Assembly (NCBI GenBank): GCA_900551605.1
Contig: URWS01000069.1
Coordinates: 1-7,386 of the forward strand
Direction: 5' to 3'
DNA length: 7,386 nucleotides
DNA from: an uncultured Collinsella sp.
GTDB lineage: Bacteria > Actinomycetota > Coriobacteriia > Coriobacteriales > Coriobacteriaceae
Below the pieces are notes generated by a model. It searched no databases, had not been told where the DNA came from, and saw nothing but the letters and a program-made list of their open reading frames with translations. Shown piece by piece: positions 1-6,131 of the stretch (its first letter is position 1; every line of letters begins with the position of its first letter). The translations under genes and the position numbers were made by a program.

Positions 1-49
1 ACGAGATTCGCCTTAGTCTCGTGGGCTCGGAGATGTGTATAAGAGACAG
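1..49 (+). other. Illumina Nextera adapter left on the contig end (not genomic)
   Basis: The first 49 bases read as consecutive pieces of a Nextera i7-side library adapter. Bases 1-7 (ACGAGAT) match the 3' end of the P7 primer. Bases 8-15 (TCGCCTTA) match the index known as N701. Bases 16-30 (GTCTCGTGGGCTCGG) are the read-2 adapter, and 31-49 are the 19-base Tn5 mosaic end (AGATGTGTATAAGAGACAG). The coding frame of the following gene starts immediately afterwards. This is untrimmed library sequence, so it must not be annotated as a Tn5/IS50 remnant or as a promoter. The identification rests on recall of the adapter sequences, and the match is complete across all four parts. Confidence 0.98.
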
Positions 50-51
50 TC

Positions 52-1218
52 CCGGGAGAGGACTGGGGCCTTGAGTTCGATGGCCCCATCTTCGATGGCA
101 TGCGCACCTGCGTGAACGCCTGCGTGTTCTGCTTTATGACGATGCTCCCCAAGGGCGGCCGCTCAACGCTCTATATTCGCGATGACGACTACCGCCTGAG
201 CTTTTTGCAGGGCAACTTCGTCACGCTCACGAACCTCACCGACGAGGACGTGCAAAACGTCATCCAACGCAACATGAGCCCTATGAACGTGTCGGTCCAT
301 GCCGTGAGCCCCGACGTCCGCCGTCGTATGATGGGCCGCAACGCCCAGCGCGGCATGGACGTACTCGAGGCCATCATGGCCGCCGGCATCGAGATCCACG
401 CGCAGATTGTGTTGTGCCCCGGCATGAACGACGGCGAGGAGCTGGAAAAGACCCTGCGCTTTTGCGAGGAGCACGAGCAAATCACAAGCCTGGGCATTGT
501 GCCGCTCGGTTTTACCAAGCACCAAAACCGCTTTAGCTGGTCCTACAGCGACAAACCCGAGCTCGCGCGCGAGACCATTGCCATGATCCGTCCCTACCAG
601 GACCGCGCCTTCGAACGTTTTGGCCGCCACACCTTCCAGATGAGCGACGAGTTCTACCTGGACGCCGGCATCGATCCGCCCGAGGCGGACTTTTACGACG
701 GCTATCCGCAGTACTACGACGGTATCGGCATGATCCGCTCATACCTAGACGAGACGGACGATGTGCTCGCCGCCGATGCCGAACGACTGGCCCGCGTCCG
801 CGAGGCCATCGCCACTCGCAGCCAGCACCTGCTGTGCCTCTCGGGCGCCAGCGCACGCGACACCGTGGCACGTTTCGTGGAATCGCCGCAGGGGCTCGCC
901 GGCACCGTCACGGCCATCAAGAATCGCTACTTTGGCGGCAACGTGGACGTGACCGGCCTCATCGTCGCCTGCGACATTCTGGAACAGCTGCCGCAGGACC
1001 TCTCGGGGGTTATGCTCTTTGTGCCTAAGCTCATGTTCAACGCTGACGGCATGACGCTTGACGAGTATCATCGTGACGATTTACTCGCAAGCCTTACCAG
1101 TCGCGGCGCCGAGGTTCATGTGGTGTCGACCATGCCGCATGAGCTGCTCGATACCCTGGAGCACATCCTTGGCATTGTGCCTGCCGACTCTAACACTTCC
1201 ACTGACCCTACCCATTAA
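52..1218 (+). CDS. DUF512 family radical-SAM protein, 5' truncated by the contig end
   Basis: This is a putative Fe-S oxidoreductase of the DUF512/COG1625 family, whose reaction is not established. The reading frame is open from the first genomic codon at 52, upstream of the first ATG at 100, and residues there (DWGLEFDGPIFDG, then MRTC) fit the family, so ATG 100 is not the real start. There are 388 visible residues. The radical-SAM cysteines follow the CX3CX2C pattern (codons at 109, 121 and 130), ready to bind a 4Fe-4S cluster. Next comes a family-typical LPKGGRSTLYIRDDDYRLSF stretch and TLTNL. Towards the C terminus, NRYFGGNVDVTGLI and an LMFNADGMTLDE segment match the DUF512 domain. The N-terminal PDZ-like domain of the family is missing because the contig ends. 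The last dozen residues are a Ser/Thr-rich, probably unconserved tail. The stop lies 10 bases before der, its usual neighbour in Gram-positive genomes. The family assignment is firm; the function is unknown. Confidence 0.9.
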   Translation, partial: PGEDWGLEFDGPIFDGMRTCVNACVFCFMTMLPKGGRSTLYIRDDDYRLSFLQGNFVTLTNLTDEDVQNVIQRNMSPMNVSVHAVSPDVRRRMMGRNAQRGMDVLEAIMAAGIEIHAQIVLCPGMNDGEELEKTLRFCEEHEQITSLGIVPLGFTKHQNRFSWSYSDKPELARETIAMIRPYQDRAFERFGRHTFQMSDEFYLDAGIDPPEADFYDGYPQYYDGIGMIRSYLDETDDVLAADAERLARVREAIATRSQHLLCLSGASARDTVARFVESPQGLAGTVTAIKNRYFGGNVDVTGLIVACDILEQLPQDLSGVMLFVPKLMFNADGMTLDEYHRDDLLASLTSRGAEVHVVSTMPHELLDTLEHILGIVPADSNTSTDPTH

Positions 1219-1223
1219 AGGAG
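1217..1223 (+). promoter_or_regulatory. Ribosome binding site of der, overlapping the upstream stop codon
   Basis: AAAGGAG lies 5 bases before ATG 1229 and shares bases with the TAA stop (1216-1218) of the DUF512 gene. It decides the der start: the open frame extends 57 codons further upstream, to 1058, but that part overlaps the DUF512 gene, has no family similarity and would precede the canonical Der N terminus. The stop/Shine-Dalgarno fusion suggests reinitiation by ribosomes finishing the upstream gene. Confidence 0.85.
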
Positions 1224-1228
1224 TGCAG

Positions 1229-2563
1229 ATGAAACCTATCGTCGCCGTCGTCGGACGCCCCAACGTGGGCAAGTCCACGCTCGTTAACCGCCTGGCCCAG
1301 ACCTCGGACGCCATCGTCCATGAGTCCCGCGGCGTCACGCGCGACCGCTCGTACCACACGGCCGATTGGAACGGCCGCGAGTTCACCATCGTCGACACGG
1401 GCGGCATCGAACCGCTCAAGAGCGATGACGTCTTCGCCACGTCCATTCGCGACCAGGCCCTCGCCGCCGCCGAGGAAGCCGCCGTCATCCTGTTTGTGGT
1501 CGACGGCCGCACCGGCGTCACCGAGGAGGACGAGTCGGTCGCTCGCATGCTCAAGCGCTGCGACAAGCCGGTCTTTCTGCTGGTGAACAAGCTCGACAAC
1601 CCCGATCGAGAGAACGACAGCATCTGGGAGTTCTATTCGCTCGGTATCGGCGAGCCCACGCCGCTCTCGGCCCTGCACGGCCACGGCACGGGCGACCTGC
1701 TCGACGACATCGTGGCCCTGCTTCCCGAGGAAGAGGACGAGGTCGCCGATGAGTTCCCCGATGCGCTGAACGTGGCCATCATCGGCCGCCCCAACGCCGG
1801 TAAGTCCTCGCTGTTCAACCGCATCCTGGGCGCCGACCGCTCTATCGTGTCCAACATTGCCGGCACGACGCGCGACGCCATCGACACCGTCGTGGAGCGC
1901 AACGGCAAGCACTACCGAATGGTCGACACCGCGGGCATCCGTAAGAAGAGCACCGTGTACGAGAACATCGAGTACTACTCCATGGTTCGCGGCCTGCGCG
2001 CCATCGACCGCGCCGACGTGGCGCTGCTCGTCGTCGACGCCTCCGTTGGCGTTACCGAACAGGACCAGAAGGTCATGGGTCTTGCCATCGAGCGCGGATG
2101 CGCCATCGTTGTGCTGCTCAACAAGTGGGACCTGCTCGACGATGACCGCAAGCGCGAGGCCTGCATGGAGACCATCGACCGCCGTCTGGGCGTCATGGCT
2201 CCCTGGGCCCAGTACCTGCGCATCTCTGCCCTCACCGGCCGCAGCGTCGAGAAGATCTGGGCGATGGTCGACGCCGCCGAAAAGACGCGCTCGCAGAAGA
2301 TTAGCACCTCGCGCCTCAACACGTTCCTCACCGATCTGCGCGAGTTCGGTCATACCGTGGTGGACGGCAAGCGCCGCCTGCGCATGCACTACGTGACCCA
2401 GACGGGCGTCAACCCGCCGACGTTCACGTTCTTCGTCAACCACAGCGACTTGGTCAACGACACCTACCAGCGCTATGTGGAGAACCGCATGCGCTCGACC
2501 TTCGACTTTGCCGGCACGCCCATTCGACTCTTCTTTAGGAAGAAGGAGCAAAAGGATGCATAA
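1229..2563 (+). CDS. der: Ribosome biogenesis GTPase Der (EngA)
   Basis: Der is an essential GTPase that helps mature the 50S ribosomal subunit in the cytoplasm. The 444-residue product has the family's hallmark of two consecutive G domains followed by a KH-like domain. Domain 1: G1 GRPNVGKS at 9-16, G2 in GVTRD at 35-39, G3 DTGG at 56-59, G4 NKLD at 120-123 and G5 SALHG at 147-151. After an acidic linker (about 165-180, EEEDEVADEFPD), domain 2 has GRPNAGKS at 186-193, AGTTRD at 211-216, DTAG at 233-236, NKWD at 298-301 and SALTG at 333-337. The C-terminal KH-like domain covers about 352-440 and ends in basic RLFFRKKEQK. All key motifs are intact and the length is normal. The start at 1229 is set by the ribosome binding site and by the direct onset of the first G domain. 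The 3' end overlaps plsY by 8 bases. Confidence 0.98.
   Translation: MKPIVAVVGRPNVGKSTLVNRLAQTSDAIVHESRGVTRDRSYHTADWNGREFTIVDTGGIEPLKSDDVFATSIRDQALAAAEEAAVILFVVDGRTGVTEEDESVARMLKRCDKPVFLLVNKLDNPDRENDSIWEFYSLGIGEPTPLSALHGHGTGDLLDDIVALLPEEEDEVADEFPDALNVAIIGRPNAGKSSLFNRILGADRSIVSNIAGTTRDAIDTVVERNGKHYRMVDTAGIRKKSTVYENIEYYSMVRGLRAIDRADVALLVVDASVGVTEQDQKVMGLAIERGCAIVVLLNKWDLLDDDRKREACMETIDRRLGVMAPWAQYLRISALTGRSVEKIWAMVDAAEKTRSQKISTSRLNTFLTDLREFGHTVVDGKRRLRMHYVTQTGVNPPTFTFFVNHSDLVNDTYQRYVENRMRSTFDFAGTPIRLFFRKKEQKDA
2543..2548 (+). promoter_or_regulatory. Ribosome binding site of plsY, inside the end of der
   Basis: AAGGAG lies 7 bases before ATG 2556, within the last codons of der. It supports the start at 2556 rather than the in-frame start at 2475, which would add 27 Arg/Ser-rich residues unlike any PlsY N terminus and would lie wholly within der. 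Confidence 0.8.
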
Positions 2564-3239
2564 TCCGATTCTGCTGACCGCCATCTGCGCCGTGGTCTCG
2601 TTCTTTATCGGAGCGATTCCGTTTGGCCTGATCTTGGGCCGCGTGTTCAACCACACGGACATTCGCAAGGCGGGCTCCGGCAACATCGGCACCACCAACG
2701 CGCTGCGCGTGGCCGGCCCCAAGGTGGCCGCGCTCACGCTGCTGCTCGACTGCCTTAAGGGCGCCATCTGCGTTGTCATCGCCCGTCCGCTCATCGCGAG
2801 CGTGGGCTATGGATTTCCGCCGAACATCATGGCGCCCGGAGCCCCCGGCGACTGGATGCTCGGCGTCATCTGCCTGGCAGCGGTGTGGGGCCACATCTTC
2901 TCGCCCTACCTCAATTTCCATGGCGGCAAGGGAATCGCAGTTGGCCTGGGCGTCATCCTCGCCTGGTATTGGCCAATTGGCCTGTCGCTGCTGGGCATGT
3001 TTATCGTGGCCGTCGCCATCACCAAGTTTGTGTCGGTGGGCTCGCTTGCCGCGGCCATCGGTCTTCCCATCGCTGCTTGCGCGGTCTTTCCGTACAGCAG
3101 CCTGGGCCTCAAGTTCTGCATGGCGATAATCGGCATCACCGTGGTGTGGGCCCATCGCGCGAACATCAAAAAGCTCATGACCGGTAAGGAGTCCAAGCTC
3201 TCGTTTACCAAGCGCGTCACCGAGCCCGACGATAAGTAG
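2556..3239 (+). CDS. plsY: Acyl-phosphate:glycerol-3-phosphate acyltransferase PlsY
   Basis: PlsY is an integral membrane enzyme that transfers a fatty acyl group from acyl-phosphate (made by PlsX, not in this window) to the sn-1 position of glycerol-3-phosphate, starting phospholipid synthesis. The 227-residue product is very hydrophobic, with membrane segments at about 5-28, 55-80, 102-117, 128-156, 160-180 and 186-199. Conserved motifs are GSGNIGTTN at 40-48, the HGGKG loop at 122-126 in a GHIFSPYLNFHGGKG context, and the C-terminal HRANIKKLMTGKE at 200-212. It is somewhat longer than the roughly 200 residues usual for the family. Part of the excess is a Gly/Pro-rich loop at about 84-100 between membrane segments, and part is a charged C-terminal tail. 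It overlaps der by 8 bases and lies 9 bases before gpsA, which makes its substrate. Confidence 0.96.
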   Translation: MHNPILLTAICAVVSFFIGAIPFGLILGRVFNHTDIRKAGSGNIGTTNALRVAGPKVAALTLLLDCLKGAICVVIARPLIASVGYGFPPNIMAPGAPGDWMLGVICLAAVWGHIFSPYLNFHGGKGIAVGLGVILAWYWPIGLSLLGMFIVAVAITKFVSVGSLAAAIGLPIAACAVFPYSSLGLKFCMAIIGITVVWAHRANIKKLMTGKESKLSFTKRVTEPDDK

Positions 3240-3242
3240 GAG
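3238..3242 (+). promoter_or_regulatory. Ribosome binding site of gpsA, fused to the plsY stop codon
   Basis: AGGAG lies 6 bases before ATG 3249 and begins inside the TAG stop (3237-3239) of plsY, the second such stop/Shine-Dalgarno fusion in this operon. It fixes the gpsA start, which opens directly into the dinucleotide-binding fold. Confidence 0.75.
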
Positions 3243-3248
3243 AGAGTC

Positions 3249-4256
3249 ATGAATGTTGCGCTGATTGGCTCTGGCTCGTGGGGAACCGCCGTCGCCGGCC
3301 TTGCCGCCGCGCGAGCCGTGCGCGTAACCATGTGGGCCCATAGCGAGCAGACGGCCGCCGGCATCAATGGCGAGCACCGCAACCCCCGGTATTTGATGAG
3401 CTACGAGCTGCCCGGCAACGTCGTCGCCACCACGGACCTGGTACAGGCGCTCGACGGTGCCGATGCGATCATCTTTGCCGTGCCCTCCACGCACTTGCGC
3501 GACGTGTGCCATCGGGCAGCGCCCTTTATCGCCGCCGATACCCCGGTGCTCTGCCTCACCAAGGGCATTGAGCCCGAGTCCGGCCTGCTCATGAGCGAGG
3601 TCATCGCCAGCGAGATCGGCAACGAGGCGCGCGTGGCGGCGCTCTCGGGTCCCAACCATGCCGAGGAGATCTGCCGCGGCGGTCTTTCTGCCGCCGTCAT
3701 CGCCAGCAAAGATCCGCAGATAGGGGAGACCTTTAAGGACCTGCTCCTATCCACGGCCTTTCGTATTTATCTGTCGCAAGACATGACCGGTGTCGAGGTC
3801 TGCGGCGCCATGAAAAATGTCATCGCCATCGTATGCGGCATCTCCGCCGGTACCGGTGCGGGCGACAACACGCTTGCCCTCATCATGACGCGCGGCCTGG
3901 CAGAGATCAGCCGTCTGGTGCACGCCCGCGGCGGTCAAGCTATGACCTGCATGGGACTTGCCGGCATGGGCGACCTCATTGCCACCTGCACCTCGGAGCA
4001 CTCGCGCAACCGCACCTTTGGCTACGAGTTTGCCCACGACGTGTCGCTCGACGAGTATCAGACGCGCACGCATATGGTGGTCGAGGGCGCCGTCGCGGCC
4101 CGCAGCGTCAGCGAGCTTGCCCGTTCGCTGGGCGTAGACATTCCGCTCACCTTTGCCGTGGAGCAAACGCTCTACAACGGTGTTACTTTGGATAGGGCGC
4201 TCGAGATTCTTACCGATCGCGTCCCTTCTCAAGAGTTCTACGGACTCACCGACTAG
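3249..4256 (+). CDS. gpsA: NAD(P)-dependent glycerol-3-phosphate dehydrogenase GpsA
   Basis: GpsA is a cytoplasmic enzyme that reduces dihydroxyacetone phosphate to sn-glycerol-3-phosphate, linking glycolysis to phospholipid synthesis. The 335-residue product is of typical length. The N-terminal Rossmann fold has the nucleotide loop GSGSWG at 7-12, followed by FAVPSTHLRDV around 76-86, LTKGIE at 103-108 (Lys105) and SGPNHAEE at 133-140. The helical C-terminal domain has GAMKNVIAI at 186-194 with the expected catalytic Lys189, GMGDLIATC at 239-247 and SRNRTFG at 252-258 for phosphate binding. Most relatives have Ser where Asn136 stands in GPNHAEE; the substitution looks minor. It lies directly behind plsY, whose substrate it makes, and 18 bases before rpe. 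Confidence 0.97.
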   Translation: MNVALIGSGSWGTAVAGLAAARAVRVTMWAHSEQTAAGINGEHRNPRYLMSYELPGNVVATTDLVQALDGADAIIFAVPSTHLRDVCHRAAPFIAADTPVLCLTKGIEPESGLLMSEVIASEIGNEARVAALSGPNHAEEICRGGLSAAVIASKDPQIGETFKDLLLSTAFRIYLSQDMTGVEVCGAMKNVIAIVCGISAGTGAGDNTLALIMTRGLAEISRLVHARGGQAMTCMGLAGMGDLIATCTSEHSRNRTFGYEFAHDVSLDEYQTRTHMVVEGAVAARSVSELARSLGVDIPLTFAVEQTLYNGVTLDRALEILTDRVPSQEFYGLTD

Positions 4257-4274
4257 CGCAGAAAGGCTACTACC

Positions 4275-4946
4275 ATGGGTTCCATCAAAATCGCTCCGTC
4301 CGTCCTTTCGGCCGACATGGCCAACCTCAAGGGCGAGCTCGACAAGATCGCCGGTGCCGACTACGTACACTTTGACGTTATGGACGGTCACTTTACCGGC
4401 AACCTCACCTTTGGCGTTGACATCCTTAAGGCCGTCAAGCGCTCCACCGATGTACCGGTCGACGCGCACCTCATGGTGTCGAACCCCGACGAGACGGTCG
4501 ATTGGTATGCCGACGCCGGTGCCGACATGATCACCGTGCACTACGAGGCTTCCACGCACCTGCACCGCACGCTCACGCATCTGCAGCAGCGCGGCGTCAA
4601 GGCCGGCGTGGTGCTCAACCCCGCCACCCCCGTGTGCGTGCTCGAGAGCATCATCGACGTTGTCGACATGGTGCTGCTGATGAGCGTGAACCCTGGCTTT
4701 GGCGGCCAGAGCTTTATCCCTGGTACAATCGCCAAACTGCACGAGCTTACGGCCATGTGCGAGCGACATGGCGTGTCGCCCATGATCGAGGTCGACGGCG
4801 GCATCTCTTCCAAAAACATCGCCGAGGTCGTCAAGGCCGGCGCAAATGTCCTGGTGGCCGGTTCCGCCGTATTTAAGTCCGAAGATCCCGCCGCCGAGGT
4901 TGCGCTGCTGCAGAAGCTGGGCAACGAGGCTGCACAGGAGGCATAA
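4275..4946 (+). CDS. rpe: Ribulose-phosphate 3-epimerase
   Basis: Rpe interconverts D-ribulose 5-phosphate and D-xylulose 5-phosphate in the pentose phosphate pathway (cytoplasm). The 223-residue product is a complete single-domain TIM barrel of normal length. It shows the family N terminus APSVLSAD at 7-14, VHFDVMDGHF at 31-40, DAHLMV at 63-68, NPGFGGQ at 139-145, EVDGGI at 172-177 and the phosphate-binding VAGSAVF at 194-200. Expected metal ligands are His33, Asp35, His65 and Asp174, with Asp35 and Asp174 as the acid/base pair; all are present. A GAAAGG ribosome binding site (4261-4266) lies 8 bases before the ATG. Its partners in the pathway are not in the window, so its position between lipid and sulfur genes is probably for shared expression rather than shared chemistry. 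Confidence 0.97.
   Translation: MGSIKIAPSVLSADMANLKGELDKIAGADYVHFDVMDGHFTGNLTFGVDILKAVKRSTDVPVDAHLMVSNPDETVDWYADAGADMITVHYEASTHLHRTLTHLQQRGVKAGVVLNPATPVCVLESIIDVVDMVLLMSVNPGFGGQSFIPGTIAKLHELTAMCERHGVSPMIEVDGGISSKNIAEVVKAGANVLVAGSAVFKSEDPAAEVALLQKLGNEAAQEA
4936..4941 (+). promoter_or_regulatory. Ribosome binding site of the cysteine desulfurase gene, inside the end of rpe
   Basis: AGGAGG, a full-strength Shine-Dalgarno core, lies in the last rpe codons, 11 bases before ATG 4953. The spacing is longer than the usual 5-9 bases. There is no better start codon nearby, and the protein reaches its conserved LDYAAS motif by residue 12, so 4953 is kept. Confidence 0.65.
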
Positions 4947-4952
4947 ACCCTT

Positions 4953-6131
4953 ATGACCGCAGGTCAAAACCGCATACCCGTGAATCTTGACTATGCCGCC
5001 TCGACGCCCATGCGCGCCGAGGCGCTCCTTGCGCAGCGCGAGTACGACGACAGCGAGCTTGCCGGCGTCAACCCCAACTCGCTGCACTCGCTCGGCCGCA
5101 AGGCTGCCGCGCGTCTGGAGGTTGCACGTCGCGAGATCGCCCGCAGCTTTGGCGCGCGCGTTCGCCCGTCTGAGATTGTTCTGACCAACGGCGGCACCGA
5201 AGCCAACCAGCTGGCGCTACTCGGTCTTGCCGAGGGTGCACGTCAGCGCGACCGTAAGCGTAACCGCGTGATCGTATCTGCCATCGAGCACGATTCGATT
5301 CTGGACAACCTGCCGCTGCTGCGTGCCGCAGGCTTTAGAGTCGACCTGGTGCAGCCCTGCCGCATGGGCTACATTGAGCCTGCCACGCTTGTCGAGCTAC
5401 TAGGCGACGACGTGGCGCTCGTGAGCATCATGGTTGCCAACAACGAGACCGGCGTGGTGCAGCCCATCCGCGAGCTTGCCGCGGCCGCGCATACCGTGGG
5501 CGCCCTGTTCCACACCGATGCCATCCAGGGGTATCTGCATATTCCGCTCGATGTTACCGAGCTGGGAGTTGACGCCATGACCGTTGCTGCGCACAAGATC
5601 GGTGGCCCCGTGGCATCCGGCGCGCTCTACCTTAAGAACCGCACGCCGCTGCGCCCGCGCATCTTTGGCGGCGGACAGGAAGCCGGACGTCGCGCCGGCA
5701 CGCAGGATCTGCGCACGCAGCTCGCCTTTGCCGCTGCCGCCCGCACGCTGACGCTCCATGTGGCCGAGGAGCGCGAGAAGCTGCAAGCCCTTTCCGACAA
5801 GCTCTACGCCAAGCTTACGGCCCATCCGCGCATTCACGCCACCATGGGCGACTATGCGCATGCCGACCGTCTGCCCGGCATGGTATCGATCTACATTGAC
5901 GGCATGGACTCCGAGGAGCTCATCATCAAGCTCGACGCCGCCGGCTTTGAGGTATCGGCCGGTTCTGCCTGCTCGAGCGGCAGCATGGACCCGAGCCATG
6001 TTCTCAGCGCCATGGGCATTGGTCGCGAGCAGGCATTGGGCGCTCTGCGTATCTCGTTTGATGACCGTGTGAACCCTGCCGACCTGGACGACTTTGCCCA
6101 GACGCTGCTCTCGATCGTGGGTGCCGCATGA
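4953..6131 (+). CDS. Class I cysteine desulfurase (IscS/NifS type)
   Basis: This is a PLP enzyme that takes sulfur from L-cysteine, leaving alanine and a protein-bound persulfide used for Fe-S clusters or thiolated tRNAs and cofactors. The 392-residue product is complete for the class. It has LDYAASTP at 12-19, NPNSLHSLGR at 40-49, TNGGTEANQLAL at 78-89, the PLP-stacking His113 in IEHDS, NNETG at 163-167, Asp189 and Gln192 in HTDAIQ, the Schiff-base Lys215 in AAHKIGGP, and RAGTQD at 247-252. The sulfur-carrying Cys340 lies in a SAGSACSSGSMDP loop, the class I arrangement. Arg366 in ALRISF fits substrate carboxylate binding. No IscU/NifU scaffold, IscR or mnmA is nearby, so a specific symbol (iscS, nifS) and its sulfur acceptor cannot be chosen from this sequence. 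It overlaps the Nif3 gene by ATGA, implying translational coupling. Confidence 0.95.
   Translation: MTAGQNRIPVNLDYAASTPMRAEALLAQREYDDSELAGVNPNSLHSLGRKAAARLEVARREIARSFGARVRPSEIVLTNGGTEANQLALLGLAEGARQRDRKRNRVIVSAIEHDSILDNLPLLRAAGFRVDLVQPCRMGYIEPATLVELLGDDVALVSIMVANNETGVVQPIRELAAAAHTVGALFHTDAIQGYLHIPLDVTELGVDAMTVAAHKIGGPVASGALYLKNRTPLRPRIFGGGQEAGRRAGTQDLRTQLAFAAAARTLTLHVAEEREKLQALSDKLYAKLTAHPRIHATMGDYAHADRLPGMVSIYIDGMDSEELIIKLDAAGFEVSAGSACSSGSMDPSHVLSAMGIGREQALGALRISFDDRVNPADLDDFAQTLLSIVGAA

Noticed and set aside
31..49. A Tn5/IS50 transposon end
   Set aside because: The mosaic end is flanked by the Nextera read-2 adapter, an index and the P7 primer end, so it comes from library preparation, not from a genomic transposon.
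100..102. ATG 100 as the start of the DUF512 gene
   Set aside because: The frame is open upstream to the adapter edge and those residues fit the family, there is no ribosome binding site before ATG 100, and starting there leaves only three residues before the first cluster cysteine.
1208..2794. A 528-codon open frame on the - strand opposite der
   Set aside because: Its codons are exactly in register with the der codons, so a stop would need the sense codons TTA, CTA or TCA, which this GC-rich genome rarely uses. It lacks a recognisable domain, has His/Val/Asp/Gly-heavy shadow composition, and lies over a gene with intact GTPase motifs.
2535..3659. A 374-codon - strand open frame opposite plsY and gpsA
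   Set aside because: It is in the same codon-register shadow relation, covers two genes with clear families, and contains no recognisable domain.
4257..4274. The largest intergenic gap (gpsA to rpe) as a regulatory region
   Set aside because: At 18 bases it holds only the rpe ribosome binding site; there is no room for a promoter or terminator.
4721..4729. A possible extended -10 promoter element (TGGTACAAT) inside rpe
   Set aside because: It has no matching -35 at normal spacing, encodes conserved-looking rpe residues (PGTIAKL), and lies more than 200 bases before the next gene. It could fire weakly, but the sequence alone does not support it.
3747..5087. A 446-codon - strand open frame across gpsA, rpe and the desulfurase start
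   Set aside because: It is an in-register shadow that spans gene boundaries because those three genes share a reading frame; the low-complexity His/Gly/Val composition is typical of antisense frames.
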